NCBI GenBank assembly: GCA_900177435.1
Contig: FXAI01000003.1
Location: forward strand, 248,001-312,000
DNA length: 64,000 nt
Reading direction: 5' to 3'
DNA from: Alteromonadaceae bacterium Bs31
Lineage (GTDB): Bacteria > Pseudomonadota > Gammaproteobacteria > Pseudomonadales > Cellvibrionaceae
In this document: positions 41,330 to 51,244 of the stretch, piece by piece
Numbering within the stretch: the first letter of the stretch is position 1
Layout: every line of letters begins with the position of its first letter
The notes under the pieces: model-generated
What the model was told of the DNA's origin: nothing
The model's database searches: none
Seen by the model: only the letters and a program-made list of their open reading frames with translations
Program-made: the position numbers and the translations under genes

Positions 41330-42561
41330 AACAACACTCTGCAGCGAATTGTGCCTTCAACCGTACGCAAGCGCTGTAAAGCCAAGTCGCTATACTCAGA
41401 ATTAACGTCAATAACCACATAACCCACCTTTTCGTTGGTTTGCAGGTACTGGCCGGAGATATTGATATTGTTTTCTGAAAACACCTGGTTAATCGCGGTA
41501 AGTACACCCGGCACGTTCTGATGCACATGCAATAAACGATGGACGTTTTTCTGAGCGGGCAAGGCCACTTCTGGAAAATTCACCGAGGAGATAGTGGTGC
41601 CGTTGTCGGAGTACTTAATTAACTTCTCTGCCACTTCGAAGCCGATATTTTCCTGCGCCTCCATGGTCGAGCCACCAATATGAGGCGTTAAAATTACATT
41701 ATCAAAAGCACGCAGCGGGCTAACAAATTCCTCTTTATTACTCTTTGGCTCCACTGGAAAAACGTCAACAGCGGCGCCAGCTAAATGACCACTCTCCAGC
41801 TTTGCCGCCAGAGCATCAATATCGATAACCGTTCCCCGAGAGGCATTTAATAAAATGGAACCCTGCTTCATGGTGCTGAGTTCCGGCTCGCCGATCATGT
41901 GCTTGGTGGCATCGGTTTCCGGTACATGCAAGCTGACAATGTCTGCCTTTGCGAGCAACTCCGTGAGCGATGCGCACTGAGCGGCGTTGCCCAGCGGAAG
42001 TTTATTCACCACATCAAAAAATAGTACATTCATGCCCAGGGATTCTGATAAAACACTGACTTGGCTGCCAATAGAACCATAGCCAATTAGCCCCATAGTT
42101 TTACCGCGAATCTCGTAGGAGCCCTCTGCAGACTTGTCCCATTCTCCCCGATGACAGCCAGCATTCTTCGCCGGAACGTCACGCAATAATAAAATAGCTT
42201 GAGCAAGTACCAGCTCTGCAACGCTGCGAGTATTGGAAAAAGGGGCGTTAAAGACAGCAACGCCATATTCCTGTGCTGCGCCAAGATCCACTTGATTTGT
42301 ACCAATACAAAAACACCCAACCGCAACCAGCTTGGGACAGTTTTCAAATACCCGGCGCGTCAGTTGCGTGCGTGAGCGAAGGCCAACAAAATGCGCATCT
42401 TTTATTCGCGCAATTAAATCATCTTCCGCCAAGGCTGTTTTTATATAATCCACATTGCTGTAGCCGGCATTATTCAGGCTCTCTACCGCCGATGGATTGA
42501 GCCCTTCCAGCAATACAAATTTAATTTTTTCTTTGCCAAGAGAGGTTACTGCAGTATTCAT
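41326..42561 (-). CDS. serA: D-3-phosphoglycerate dehydrogenase
   Basis: This 411-residue enzyme oxidises 3-phosphoglycerate, the first step of serine synthesis. It has the NAD-binding motif GYGSIGSQ near residue 158, the catalytic Arg in NASRGTVIDI, the Glu in the following acidic segment and His in TPHIGGST. The C-terminal ACT domain (from about residue 340, NVPGVLTAINQVF) allows serine feedback inhibition, as in the 410-residue E. coli enzyme. It is on the same strand as rpiA, 21 bases downstream. Confidence 0.93.
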   Translation of the reverse strand: MNTAVTSLGKEKIKFVLLEGLNPSAVESLNNAGYSNVDYIKTALAEDDLIARIKDAHFVGLRSRTQLTRRVFENCPKLVAVGCFCIGTNQVDLGAAQEYGVAVFNAPFSNTRSVAELVLAQAILLLRDVPAKNAGCHRGEWDKSAEGSYEIRGKTMGLIGYGSIGSQVSVLSESLGMNVLFFDVVNKLPLGNAAQCASLTELLAKADIVSLHVPETDATKHMIGEPELSTMKQGSILLNASRGTVIDIDALAAKLESGHLAGAAVDVFPVEPKSNKEEFVSPLRAFDNVILTPHIGGSTMEAQENIGFEVAEKLIKYSDNGTTISSVNFPEVALPAQKNVHRLLHVHQNVPGVLTAINQVFSENNINISGQYLQTNEKVGYVVIDVNSEYSDLALQRLRTVEGTIRCRVLF

Positions 42562-42582
42562 AGCGTCTACCTAGTTAAGACT

Positions 42583-43257
42583 TTATTTAGCGTAAATGGT
42601 GCGAACACCTTGGCTACCGGCCAACAACAGCAGGTCTGCAGGGCGCCTGGCAAACAGGCCATTAGCGACCACACCGGCAATTTGATTAATGTCTGTTTCC
42701 AGTGCCTTTGCATCTGTAATGCTCATGCCATGCAGGTCGATAATTTCATTACCGTTGTCTGTAATGCAACCCATGCGATGAACAGGATCCCCACCCAGCT
42801 TTACCAACTGACGAGCCACATAGGCGCGTGCCATGGGGATAACTTCCACCGGCAGAGGAAATTTACCTAGAGTAGCCACCCATTTGCTTTCGTCGGCAAT
42901 GCAAACAAACTCCTGCGAACAGGCAGTAACGATTTTCTCCCGCGTGTGCGCTGCACCACCGCCCTTTATTAACTCAAGTGATGCGTTGCACTCGTCCGCG
43001 CCATCCACATACACCAGCACCTTGTCCACTGCGTTGAGCTCGTAAACAGTTATGCCATGGGATCGCAAGCGTGCTGCACTGGCCTCCGAGCTGGATACGG
43101 CGGCATCAAAAGCGCCCTTGTGAGCCGCTAGTGCATCAATAAAACAGTTGGCGGTGGAGCCTGTGCCCACACCAACTATGGTGTCGCTTTCGAGTTTTGG
43201 CAGAATGTAGTCAACAGCCGCCTGGCCAACGGCCTGTTTCAATTGATCCTGGTTCAT
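42583..43257 (-). CDS. rpiA: Ribose-5-phosphate isomerase A
   Basis: The 224-residue enzyme interconverts ribose-5-phosphate and ribulose-5-phosphate. It shows [15 protein letters not shown] (residues 28-42), the catalytic Asp region VDGADE and [12 protein letters not shown]. The ATG at 43257 gives the normal family length; the open frame to 43374 adds unlike residues. It is divergent from ilvA and followed by serA, a gene neighbourhood also seen in Pseudomonas. Confidence 0.92.
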   Translation of the reverse strand: MNQDQLKQAVGQAAVDYILPKLESDTIVGVGTGSTANCFIDALAAHKGAFDAAVSSSEASAARLRSHGITVYELNAVDKVLVYVDGADECNASLELIKGGGAAHTREKIVTACSQEFVCIADESKWVATLGKFPLPVEVIPMARAYVARQLVKLGGDPVHRMGCITDNGNEIIDLHGMSITDAKALETDINQIAGVVANGLFARRPADLLLLAGSQGVRTIYAK

Positions 43258-43434
43258 GTGCTTGGCCTTAAATCTGTGCCTGAATTGAAAGTGGGCCATT
43301 CTACAAAAAAGCGCAAGGGATAGCATGAGCTTATCGCACAGCAAGCTCCTTTGGAATATTCTGCTCTGTGGCAATGACTTCCGTGCAGGCTTCCATTACC
43401 ATTGCCGCACCCTTAGATCAAAACACGCCACACC

Positions 43435-44949
43435 ATGCCTCAGTCTTACCTCAAGCGCATTCTAAACGCCCGCATTTATGACCTTGCGGTTGAAACACCT
43501 CTCGACCCAGCGCCTCTAATTTCAGATCGCACAAAAAATAATGTGTTACTGAAAAGAGAGGACCTGCAACCGGTGTTCTCCTTCAAGATTCGCGGCGCTT
43601 ATAACAAGCTCTTACAACTTAGCGAAGAGGAGCGCTCAGCAGGGGTGGTGGCAGCCTCTGCGGGAAACCACGCGCAGGGCCTGGCCTTAGCGGCCAAACA
43701 CCTGAAAATAAAAGCCACCATCGTGATGCCTAGAACAACGCCGTCCATCAAAGTTGAAGCGGTAAAAAGGCGCGGTGCCAAAGTGGTGCTTACCGGCGAC
43801 ACTTACGACGAAGCCTCGGATCACGCACAAAAGCTGGTAAGAGAAAAAGGCTTTACCTATGTACCCCCTTTTGACGACCCGGATGTGATCGCAGGCCAAG
43901 GTACCGTTGCCATGGAGTTGCTGCGACAACATTCCGGCCATATCGATGCAGTGTTTATTCCGGTGGGTGGTGGAGGGCTTGCCGCAGGCATGGCAGCCTA
44001 CATAAAATTTGTTCGCCCGGAAACTAAAGTCTATGCAGTGGAGCCGGAAGATGCCGCCTGTTTGAAAGCGGCTCTGGAAGCCAAGCGAAGAGTTACCTTA
44101 TCTCAGGTAGGTATATTCGCCGAAGGCGTGGCGGTTGCCAAAATTGGTAAAGAAACATTCCGCGTGCTTAAACAAACTATCGATGGCGTTATTACCACTA
44201 ACGCAGACGAAATGTGTGCCGCGATAAAAGATATTTTTGAAGACACCCGCTCCATTACCGAGCCTGCAGGTGCACTTTCTTTGGCGGGACTAAAAAAATA
44301 CGCGGCAGCCAATGGCTGTGAAGGGCAAACACTGGTGGCAATTGCCAGTGGCGCCAACACCAATTTCGATCGTTTGCGCTATATTTCCGAGCGCACTGAA
44401 ATAGGGGAAAAACGGGAAGCAGTATTCGCGGTAACGATTCCAGAAAAGCCCGGTGCTTACTTAAAATTTTGCAGCTTACTGGGCAAGCGCTCGATTACCG
44501 AATTTAATTATCGCTATGCCGATAATCGCGATGCGCATATTTTTGTTGGGCTGCAAATATCCCCAGAAAAAAACGACCGCGCTGATATCGTTGATAAGCT
44601 CACAAGTAAGGGCTACAAAGTAGCCGACATGACAGACAACGAAGTGGCTAAATTACACATACGCCACATGGTCGGAGGGCATGCGCCTCAAGCGGATCAT
44701 GAAATCGTTTATCGCTTTGAATTCCCAGAGCGCCCTGGCGCATTATTGAATTTCCTCAGCAAATTAGCCGGGCGCTGGAATATTTCCATGTTCCACTATA
44801 GAAATCATGGTGCGGCTTACGGTCGAGTATTAGTAGGCATGCAGGTACCGCAAAACGAGCGCAAGGCACTGGAGTCGATACTTGAAGAGCTGGGCTATCC
44901 CTATTGGGATGAAACCCAGAATGAGGCTTATCAGTACTTCCTGGGCTGA
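43435..44949 (+). CDS. ilvA: Threonine ammonia-lyase (biosynthetic)
   Basis: This 504-residue PLP enzyme deaminates threonine to 2-oxobutanoate, the first step to isoleucine. The PLP lysine is in FSFKIRGAYNKL near residue 51, and the phosphate loop GGGGLAAG near residue 180. Two C-terminal ACT-like domains start near residues 325 and 420 (FAVTIPEKPGAYLKFCSLLG and RFEFPERPGALLNFL). This is the long, isoleucine-inhibited form. Divergent from rpiA. Confidence 0.93.
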   Translation: MPQSYLKRILNARIYDLAVETPLDPAPLISDRTKNNVLLKREDLQPVFSFKIRGAYNKLLQLSEEERSAGVVAASAGNHAQGLALAAKHLKIKATIVMPRTTPSIKVEAVKRRGAKVVLTGDTYDEASDHAQKLVREKGFTYVPPFDDPDVIAGQGTVAMELLRQHSGHIDAVFIPVGGGGLAAGMAAYIKFVRPETKVYAVEPEDAACLKAALEAKRRVTLSQVGIFAEGVAVAKIGKETFRVLKQTIDGVITTNADEMCAAIKDIFEDTRSITEPAGALSLAGLKKYAAANGCEGQTLVAIASGANTNFDRLRYISERTEIGEKREAVFAVTIPEKPGAYLKFCSLLGKRSITEFNYRYADNRDAHIFVGLQISPEKNDRADIVDKLTSKGYKVADMTDNEVAKLHIRHMVGGHAPQADHEIVYRFEFPERPGALLNFLSKLAGRWNISMFHYRNHGAAYGRVLVGMQVPQNERKALESILEELGYPYWDETQNEAYQYFLG

Positions 44950-45126
44950 GCCGGATATTTCAGCAGCTAGCACACGGTATAGCTCTACTAAAAAGGTATA
45001 CTTGGCGCCTTTTATAGCTGCGCTAACTGCTGTTTTAACGGCAACTAAATCATAAAATTCAGAAAAAAGAAATCCGTCAACGGCGCTTTCATTTTATTAT
45101 TTTTTCGAGTCGACCTCATTTAAGGT

Positions 45127-45735
45127 CTATTCTGCACTAAGATCCTCTTCCGCCATATCATCGTCATCGGCGGAAAATCGTGTTTGAAAGTAATCGATAT
45201 TCTTTTTCACAAAGGCCAGGTCTGCCGGGTCTGCTGTTTTAATCTCTTTATTCATCATCTGAAACATTTCGTACATTTCTATCATTGGCTCAAGCATTTT
45301 CTCTGCATCAGCCTCGGGAAGGCCTGCATCCAGATATTGCTTTTTAGTCTGTGCCAACATCTGTTCCAGTTTTTCACTGTCTGGCGCAGAGCCCATTTGA
45401 GGAGCCTGAGCGGCATACATGGCAACGGTTATTCGTTTTATAAGAGAACCTATTTCTTCAACAGAGGAAAATCCATTTTTTTTTACTATTTTTAAGAAAT
45501 CGGCATATGCACCTGATTTTTTCACATATTCTTCAAAGGCTTTGCCGCCTTGTAACATCATCGAAGGCCCCTGCTCATTCTCCAGCACAGGGTACTGTTT
45601 AGCCAAAACTTCAGCTTGCTCCATAGTAGAAAAGAAGCGCTCCACCATATCCTTAGACAAAGGCTTAGCCGCCATAGCGCTGCATGAAAGTAAAAGCATT
45701 AAGCTGGTAGCAATGATGTGACGAAAAAAAATCAT
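45127..45735 (-). CDS. Secreted hypothetical protein
   Basis: From the ATG at 45735 the precursor is 202 residues, with a signal peptide MIFFRHIIATSLMLLLSCSA cut after AMAA. The mature part is highly helical and acidic, rich in Met, Lys and Glu, and ends DDDDMAEEDLSAE. AGGAG lies 7 bases before the start. The open frame upstream to 45846 is not supported. No family recognised. It follows two other small genes on the same strand. Confidence 0.65.
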   Translation of the reverse strand: MIFFRHIIATSLMLLLSCSAMAAKPLSKDMVERFFSTMEQAEVLAKQYPVLENEQGPSMMLQGGKAFEEYVKKSGAYADFLKIVKKNGFSSVEEIGSLIKRITVAMYAAQAPQMGSAPDSEKLEQMLAQTKKQYLDAGLPEADAEKMLEPMIEMYEMFQMMNKEIKTADPADLAFVKKNIDYFQTRFSADDDDMAEEDLSAE

Positions 45736-45769
45736 AGGAAAGCTCCTTTTAAGGGTGAGTAGTGAAAGT

Positions 45770-46099
45770 TTACATTTTTTTTGAGTTGAGTAAGTCGGCA
45801 AAATGAGCGTGATACTCAGCAGGGACTTCTCCAGCCTGAAGCACACCCTGTTTTATTGCGTAGGCCACCGCGAAAACGGGGTCCGCACTTAGGTAGGTTG
45901 TATCAAGCGCTTTCATGGTTGTATAGGTGAAGGTTTCTATTTCTTTTTTTAAGCGCCATATATCAGCACCACCTTGTTCCAAGCTGGCAAACTGACTACG
46001 GAGGGCTGAAAACTGGTTTCTAAGCTCTCGCTCGTGAGCCATTTTTGCATACTGGCGCAGGCCATGTTTGACTTGATCAGTCACCAGGCTGCGGCACAA
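45770..46099 (-). CDS. Hypothetical protein
   Basis: The 109-codon frame encodes a charged, helical cytoplasmic protein: LRNQFSALRSQFASLEQGG, then DIWRLKKEIETFTYTTM. Starts available are TTG at 46099, GTG at 46084 and ATG at 46042 (about 90 residues from the ATG). Its first bases lie 6 bases after the lipoprotein gene stop, so it may be coupled. No family recognised. Confidence 0.45.
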   Translation of the reverse strand: MCRSLVTDQVKHGLRQYAKMAHERELRNQFSALRSQFASLEQGGADIWRLKKEIETFTYTTMKALDTTYLSADPVFAVAYAIKQGVLQAGEVPAEYHAHFADLLNSKKM

Positions 46100-46105
46100 A
46101 CTAGC

Positions 46106-46423
46106 TTAATCACAAACGCCTTCCACCCATTCGAATTTGTAGCGACAACGAGCGCCGGAGCAATTCTCAAATACCGTATAGCCTTCAACACATTCAGGCG
46201 AGGACCAGTAAGAGATAAAATAGCTGGATTCCACAAAATCACCGCCAGATACGATTTTTTCTCCTGTCGCTTGATGCTCTATAACTTGAAACTCCTCCCC
46301 CAGGGTGAGGGGTAGGTTCTTGTATTCTATAAAGGCATTGGCCACTTGGTTCGGAGAGTCGAAGGTTTGCTGAGCACTGCAAGAAGCAATGAGCAGCAAG
46401 AGAAAGACGAATAGATTTTTCAT
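46106..46423 (-). CDS. Small predicted lipoprotein
   Basis: The ATG at 46423 gives a 105-residue precursor with a short signal peptide and lipobox at Cys14 (LLLLIASCSAQQ). The mature part has an additional Cys group near the C terminus (ECVEGYTVFENCSGARCRYK), which probably forms disulfides. The open frame upstream to 46480 adds non-signal-like residues. It is followed by two further small genes on the same strand. No family recognised. Confidence 0.6.
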   Translation of the reverse strand: MKNLFVFLLLLIASCSAQQTFDSPNQVANAFIEYKNLPLTLGEEFQVIEHQATGEKIVSGGDFVESSYFISYWSSPECVEGYTVFENCSGARCRYKFEWVEGVCD

Positions 46424-46472
46424 GGGAACCAGGCGCAGAGAATTTGATCGCAGCCTATTGAAATCTGCCACA

Positions 46473-47471
46473 TTAGGCAAGGAATTTTATGGCAGAAGCC
46501 AGCGCTTTGAAGCGCAAATCCTTGCTTTCGTTTACCAGGTGGTGTTTTGCCTGTGGAAGGTGCACGGTTTCTGAATTGAGGAAAAAGTCGCGGATAAGAG
46601 GTAGGTTGTACTGCCAATCCACGGTAGCATCTGCGTCCCCCTGTATCATAAGCAGCGCCACTTTCTGCTTGCGGATGTCGCCAGCCTCCAGCTTAAGGTG
46701 CTGCCTTTCAATCCACTCAACCCAGTTTATCATTGCCTGAATCCATTGCAGCGGTATTCGACGTGGCTGCAGTACGTCTTCTGTTTTTATAAAATTACAG
46801 AATTCCACGTCGTTAGAGTTAATGGTGAAGTTGCGCTTAACGCTGCTTGTAAACATCTTTACCAGCGGATAGCTCGCTTTAATCAGCCCCCAGGAGCGCA
46901 CGCGAATTAATGGGGCCAATAAGACTATTTTTTCCACGTCTGCTTGGTCAACTCGATCCACCAGATAACGCAAAATCGCCGCAGCACCGGTGCTCTGACC
47001 CAGAAGCGCTAGCTCACCAAAGTGCTCTGGGCTCTGCTTTAACAGAATAACGATATCACCAATCACGTTGGCATATTCAGAAAAATCGTTAATTGCAGCG
47101 GGCTCCCCGGCACTTAAACCGTGCCCAGGAAAATCGACGATAAACACGGCTTTACCGACAGCTAACAGGGTTTCTACAAGCTTCAGGTAAATGCCGCTGT
47201 GATCGAACAAGCCGTGGGCAACAATGACACTTTGCTGCTTTTTCTGCTGGTGAAAATTTTTCGGTTTCCAGCAATGTGCGATGCAATGGTAGCCACCCAG
47301 GCGTATGTTACCAGCGTAATATGCACAGCCTGTTCTCGCCACAAGTTCGGCATATCCGTACAGGCGCAAAAGCTCTTTCAACTCGGACTCACAAGAGCTG
47401 ATTCTAAGGGGGGTATCTAATTGCAATGCCGGCAACTGCTGGCGAAAATAGCGTCGATCAGATTGGTCCAT
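46473..47471 (-). CDS. Alpha/beta hydrolase, monoglyceride-lipase/lysophospholipase type
   Basis: This 332-residue cytoplasmic hydrolase has the serine nucleophile elbow GQSTGAAAIL near residue 166, oxyanion HG in VAHGLFDHSG, and the expected acid and His in IQGDADATVDW and QAKHHLVNES. The pattern is Hydrolase_4 (lysophospholipase/MGL family). Substrates may be lysophospholipids or monoacylglycerols. It follows pgk on the same strand, but a terminator separates them. Confidence 0.85.
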   Translation of the reverse strand: MDQSDRRYFRQQLPALQLDTPLRISSCESELKELLRLYGYAELVARTGCAYYAGNIRLGGYHCIAHCWKPKNFHQQKKQQSVIVAHGLFDHSGIYLKLVETLLAVGKAVFIVDFPGHGLSAGEPAAINDFSEYANVIGDIVILLKQSPEHFGELALLGQSTGAAAILRYLVDRVDQADVEKIVLLAPLIRVRSWGLIKASYPLVKMFTSSVKRNFTINSNDVEFCNFIKTEDVLQPRRIPLQWIQAMINWVEWIERQHLKLEAGDIRKQKVALLMIQGDADATVDWQYNLPLIRDFFLNSETVHLPQAKHHLVNESKDLRFKALASAIKFLA

Positions 47472-47515
47472 ACTTCCTAGTCTAGACCCAATTGCTTCAT
47501 GTAGCTGCTACAAAA

Positions 47516-47541
47516 GTCAGGCTTTCAATTAAAAACCTGAC
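47516..47541 (-). terminator. Intrinsic terminator between pgk and the hydrolase gene
   Basis: On the minus strand GTCAGG (47541-47536) pairs with CCTGAC (47521-47516), followed at once by TTTTG. The loop is 14 bases. This is a short rho-independent terminator for the pgk transcript, placed 122 bases after the pgk stop and 45 bases before the hydrolase start. Confidence 0.65.
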
Positions 47542-47588
47542 ATCTCCCCTGTGGCTTGAGTTTAGCCACAATTAAACCGACAGTTTTG

Positions 47589-47639
47589 GTGCGGCAGAGT
47601 GAAGAACCCTTGAAAATAAAGGGCTCACTCGCACCGCAC
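47589..47639 (-). terminator. Long hairpin directly after pgk
   Basis: GTGCGG (47589-47594) pairs with CCGCAC (47634-47639). Inside it GAGTGA pairs with TCACTC and CCCTT with AAGGG. The stem starts 24 bases after the pgk stop on the minus strand and has no U-tract. It may stabilise the pgk mRNA end or act with the terminator downstream at 47516-47541. Confidence 0.55.
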
Positions 47640-47662
47640 ACATTTGATTGCCGGCTCAATAA

Positions 47663-48838
47663 TTACTCAGCGGCTCTGCTTTCAAGCATTGCCACTGCAG
47701 GTAATACTTTGCCTTCCACATACTCAAGAAAAGCACCACCGCCGGTGGATATGTATGAGATTTGCTCAGCCAAGCCGAACTTATCAATGGCAGCCAAAGT
47801 ATCACCACCGCCCGCCAGGGAGAATGCCTCACTTTCGGCAATTGCGCGTGCAACAATTTCTGTACCCTTGGCAAAAGGCTTGTATTCAAAAACCCCGCAA
47901 GGGCCATTCCACATAATAGTTTTGGCTTCTTTCATAATGCTTGCTACGCGCTCGGAGGTTTCCGGGCCGTAATCAATAATTTCTTCGTTAGCTTCCACTT
48001 CGTTGCACTTTTTGACTTTAGTGGCTGAGCTATCACTCCACTCACTAAAACCGTCAGTAGTGGTGATGCAATCTGTTGCATAGATTACATCGGTTTCTTT
48101 ACATAGGCGCTGAGCTTCGGGAATTAAATCTTTTTCATATAAAGAATTTCCCACTTCGTTACCGGCGGCGGCAACGAAGGTATTGGAAATACCACCCCCA
48201 ACAACCAGCACATCGCAGATTTTTGACAAGGCATCCAAAACAGTAAGTTTGGTGGAAACTTTAGAACCACCCACAACCGCAACCATTGGTCGCTCTGGAT
48301 CGGCCAGGGCTTTTTTAAGGGCGTCCAGTTCGCCAGACAACAGTGGTCCAGCACAGGCAATCGGAGCAAATTTGGCAACGCCATGGGTTGAAGCCTGGGC
48401 GCGGTGGGCAGTACCAAAGGCATCCATCACGTAAACATCGCAAAGTGCTGCGTAGGCTTTGGAGAGTGCTTCGTCGTCTTTTTTCTCGCCTTTATTAAAG
48501 CGCACGTTTTCCAACAGAACCAGTTCGCCATCGTTTAGGTCGAAGCCATTCTGCCATTCTTTAATCACACCCACGTCCTTACTCAACAATTCAGACAGCC
48601 TTTGAGCAACGGGCTTAAGAGAAAACTCTTCGGCATACTCGCCTTCGGTTGGGCGGCCAAGGTGGGACATCAGCATCACTTTTGCACCTGCGGCAAGGGC
48701 CTGCTTAATGGTGGGCAGTGAGGCTTGAATACGAACATCAGAGGTGATTTTTCCGTCCTGAATCGGTACATTCAAGTCTTGGCGAATAAGTACACGTTTA
48801 CCACTGAGGTCCAGATCCTTCATGAGTTTTACTGACAT
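47663..48838 (-). CDS. pgk: Phosphoglycerate kinase
   Basis: The 391-residue enzyme forms ATP and 3-phosphoglycerate from 1,3-bisphosphoglycerate and ADP. N-terminal substrate residues include RQDLNVP and HLGRPTEG. The hinge GGSKVSTKL is near residue 195. The ATP site shows NGPCGVFE and the C-terminal GGGDTLAAI. Length is typical for bacteria. It lies downstream of tkt on the same strand, without the epd gene that often separates them in relatives. Confidence 0.95.
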   Translation of the reverse strand: MSVKLMKDLDLSGKRVLIRQDLNVPIQDGKITSDVRIQASLPTIKQALAAGAKVMLMSHLGRPTEGEYAEEFSLKPVAQRLSELLSKDVGVIKEWQNGFDLNDGELVLLENVRFNKGEKKDDEALSKAYAALCDVYVMDAFGTAHRAQASTHGVAKFAPIACAGPLLSGELDALKKALADPERPMVAVVGGSKVSTKLTVLDALSKICDVLVVGGGISNTFVAAAGNEVGNSLYEKDLIPEAQRLCKETDVIYATDCITTTDGFSEWSDSSATKVKKCNEVEANEEIIDYGPETSERVASIMKEAKTIMWNGPCGVFEYKPFAKGTEIVARAIAESEAFSLAGGGDTLAAIDKFGLAEQISYISTGGGAFLEYVEGKVLPAVAMLESRAAE

Positions 48839-48996
48839 AGATATCTCCAGTTATGTGAGGTTAGATTTGGAAGAGATTGAGGCTTTATATTTTGAGATTA
48901 GTGCTCAAGTTAAACATTCAAAACCCCCGATCCTTCGCCGTTAGACGTCTGCTCGAATTGAGGGCATTTAATGGATTTATTTATCGGCTGCATAGA

Positions 48997-49023
48997 CGCC
49001 CGACTCCTTGTGGCAATCGGGCG
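48997..49023 (-). terminator. Hairpin between tkt and pgk
   Basis: CGCCCGA (48997-49003) and TCGGGCG (49017-49023) form a seven-pair G+C-rich stem with a 13-base loop. It lies 24 bases after the tkt stop on the minus strand. No U-tract follows, so termination would be partial or factor-dependent. Confidence 0.5.
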
Positions 49024-49046
49024 GGCTGTCCATTGGGGAAACTATT

Positions 49047-51044
49047 CTAGTCCAATAAGTCTTTTGCTGTATTCACCACATTCTCAACGGTAAAGCCAAA
49101 GTGCTCGAATAATTTGCCGCCAGGTGCAGACTCACCAAAGGTACTCATACCGATAACACGGCCATCGATTCCTACATATTTGTACCAATAGTCTTCGGCA
49201 GCGGCTTCTATGGCTATTCGAGCTGTCACCGCTAATGGTAAAACACTTTCTTTATAGGCTGCTTCTTGCAGATCAAATGTTGATGTTGAAGGCATGGATA
49301 CAACACGCACTTTTTTACCTTCGCTTTCCAACTGCCCTGCTGCGCTCAGTGCTAAAGCCACTTCTGAGCCAGTGGCAATAATAATAAGTTCAGGCTCGTC
49401 GCTGTCTTTCAAAATGTAAGCGCCCTTGGCGACATTTTTCAGTTGCTCCGAGCTGCGGGAAAGTGGCTCCAGGCCTTGTCGGCTGAATACCAGTGAACTC
49501 GGGCCGTTTGTGCGCATAACAGCGGATTTCCAGGCCACCGCCGATTCCACCGCATCCGCGGGGCGCCAAGTATCCATGTTGGGTGTCATACGCAATGTTG
49601 CCAGTACTTCTACAGGCTGGTGGGTGGGGCCGTCTTCACCCTGCCCAATGGAGTCGTGAGTATAGACGAAGACATTACGCAACTTCATCAGCGCCGCCAT
49701 GCGAACGGCGTTGGCGGCATATTGCTGGAACATAAGAAAGGTCGCGCCGTAGGGGATGAAACCACCGTGAGCGGACAAGCCGTTCATGATGGCGCTCATG
49801 CCAAATTCACGCACGCCGTAGAAAATGTAGTTACCACTGGCGTCTTCGGCCGTGAGGCCTTTAGACCCAGACCACAACGTAAGGTTGGAGCCGGCCAAAT
49901 CCGCAGAGCCCCCCATAAACTCAGGCAAGAGTGCGCCAAAGGCTTCGATAGTATTCTGCGACGCTTTGCGGCTGGCAATTTTTTCGCCTTTTAATTGGCA
50001 CTCTGAAATAAAGGCATCAGCCTTTTGCTCAAACTCTGCCGGTAATTCGCCTTTTATAACCCTGCGCTCAAATTCCGCCGCCAATTCGGGGTGGGCGGCC
50101 TGATAGGCCTCAAACTTAGTTTGCCAGCTCTGCTCTGCTTGTGAGCCTTTTTCTTTCGCATCCCAGCCCTGGTAGATGTTCTCGGGGATCTCAAAGGCGG
50201 GATACTGCCAGCCCAGGTACTCTCGGGTTGCAGCCACTTCATCAGCGCCAAGAGGTGAGCCGTGAGAGCTATGAGAGCCCTGCTTGTTGGGCGAGCCAAA
50301 ACCAATGGTGGTTTTACAGCAGATCAAGGTGGGTTTTTCGCTTTCTGCCTGGGCACTGGCAATCGCCGCGTTTAAGGCCTCGGGGTCGTGACCATCGACA
50401 CCTGCGACTACATGCCAGCCGTAGGACTCAAAGCGCTTGGGGGTATCGTCGGTAAACCAGCCTTTAACGTCACCATCAATGGATATGCCATTATCATCCC
50501 AAAAGGCGATCAACTTATTCAGCCCCAAAGTGCCGGCCAAAGAGCAGGTTTCGTGGGAAACCCCTTCCATCATGCAGCCATCACCCAGGAAACAATAGGT
50601 GTAGTGATCGACGACCTCATGACCATCGCGATTAAACTGGGCCGCCAGCGCTTTCTCGGCAATGGCCATACCCACAGCATTGGAGATACCCTGGCCGAGC
50701 GGGCCGGTAGTCGTTTCTACGCCGGCGGTATAACCGTATTCGGGGTGGCCCGGAGTCTTGGAGTGCAACTGACGGAAATTGGCCAGCTCCTCCATTGGCA
50801 GGTCGTAGCCGCTCAGATGCAGCAAGGAGTAAACCAGCATAGAACCGTGGCCATTGCTCAGAATAAAGCGATCCCGGTCGCACCAGCCAGGATTGGCCGG
50901 ATTGTGCTTCAGATAATCATTCCATAATACTTCCGCAATATCGGCCATACCCATGGGGGCACCCGGGTGTCCACTGTTGGCTTTTTGCACGGCGTCCATA
51001 CTGAGGGCGCGGATGGCGTTGGCAAGTTCTCTGCGTGAAGGCAT
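49047..51044 (-). CDS. tkt: Transketolase
   Basis: The 665-residue thiamine-diphosphate enzyme transfers two-carbon units in the pentose phosphate pathway. It shows the N-terminal [31 protein letters not shown], the ThDP/metal motif GDGCMMEGV with DDN downstream, and the pyrimidine-domain [17 protein letters not shown]. Length equals E. coli TktA (663). It is divergent from sahR across a 200-base region with a strong palindromic operator. Confidence 0.95.
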   Translation of the reverse strand: MPSRRELANAIRALSMDAVQKANSGHPGAPMGMADIAEVLWNDYLKHNPANPGWCDRDRFILSNGHGSMLVYSLLHLSGYDLPMEELANFRQLHSKTPGHPEYGYTAGVETTTGPLGQGISNAVGMAIAEKALAAQFNRDGHEVVDHYTYCFLGDGCMMEGVSHETCSLAGTLGLNKLIAFWDDNGISIDGDVKGWFTDDTPKRFESYGWHVVAGVDGHDPEALNAAIASAQAESEKPTLICCKTTIGFGSPNKQGSHSSHGSPLGADEVAATREYLGWQYPAFEIPENIYQGWDAKEKGSQAEQSWQTKFEAYQAAHPELAAEFERRVIKGELPAEFEQKADAFISECQLKGEKIASRKASQNTIEAFGALLPEFMGGSADLAGSNLTLWSGSKGLTAEDASGNYIFYGVREFGMSAIMNGLSAHGGFIPYGATFLMFQQYAANAVRMAALMKLRNVFVYTHDSIGQGEDGPTHQPVEVLATLRMTPNMDTWRPADAVESAVAWKSAVMRTNGPSSLVFSRQGLEPLSRSSEQLKNVAKGAYILKDSDEPELIIIATGSEVALALSAAGQLESEGKKVRVVSMPSTSTFDLQEAAYKESVLPLAVTARIAIEAAAEDYWYKYVGIDGRVIGMSTFGESAPGGKLFEHFGFTVENVVNTAKDLLD

Positions 51045-51192
51045 GAGCGATGACTCCTGAAGTTTTAATATTTGTTGTAGGTATCCACTAACTTAAGAGG
51101 AAGGGCAAAATTTTGAGCGCGTATTCTCCCTCACATTGTATTGTGGGTAAACCAATTACTTATAGTCATGTTGACATTAAACAAGCATAAAA

Positions 51193-51216
51193 CTATATCG
51201 AAATATTTTGATATAG
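51193..51216. promoter_or_regulatory. Palindromic operator between tkt and sahR (probable SahR site)
   Basis: A 24-base near-perfect palindrome has outer arms CTATATC (51193-51199) and GATATAG (51210-51216) around GAAATATTTT. Only one symmetric pair is mismatched. It lies 29 bases before the sahR start and about 150 bases before tkt. Perfect dyads of this length with ATATC/GATAT arms fit ArsR-type regulators. SahR binding here, with release by S-adenosylhomocysteine, is the likely reading. Control of tkt from the same site is possible. Confidence 0.75.
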
Positions 51217-51244
51217 CCTTGGATCGCTGCTAGACTGCAGCGCA

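Noticed and set aside
44950-45126. Weak bidirectional hairpin AAAAGG/CCTTTT between ilvA and the secreted hypothetical
   Set aside because: Six A/T-rich pairs around an 11-base loop are too few to call a terminator.
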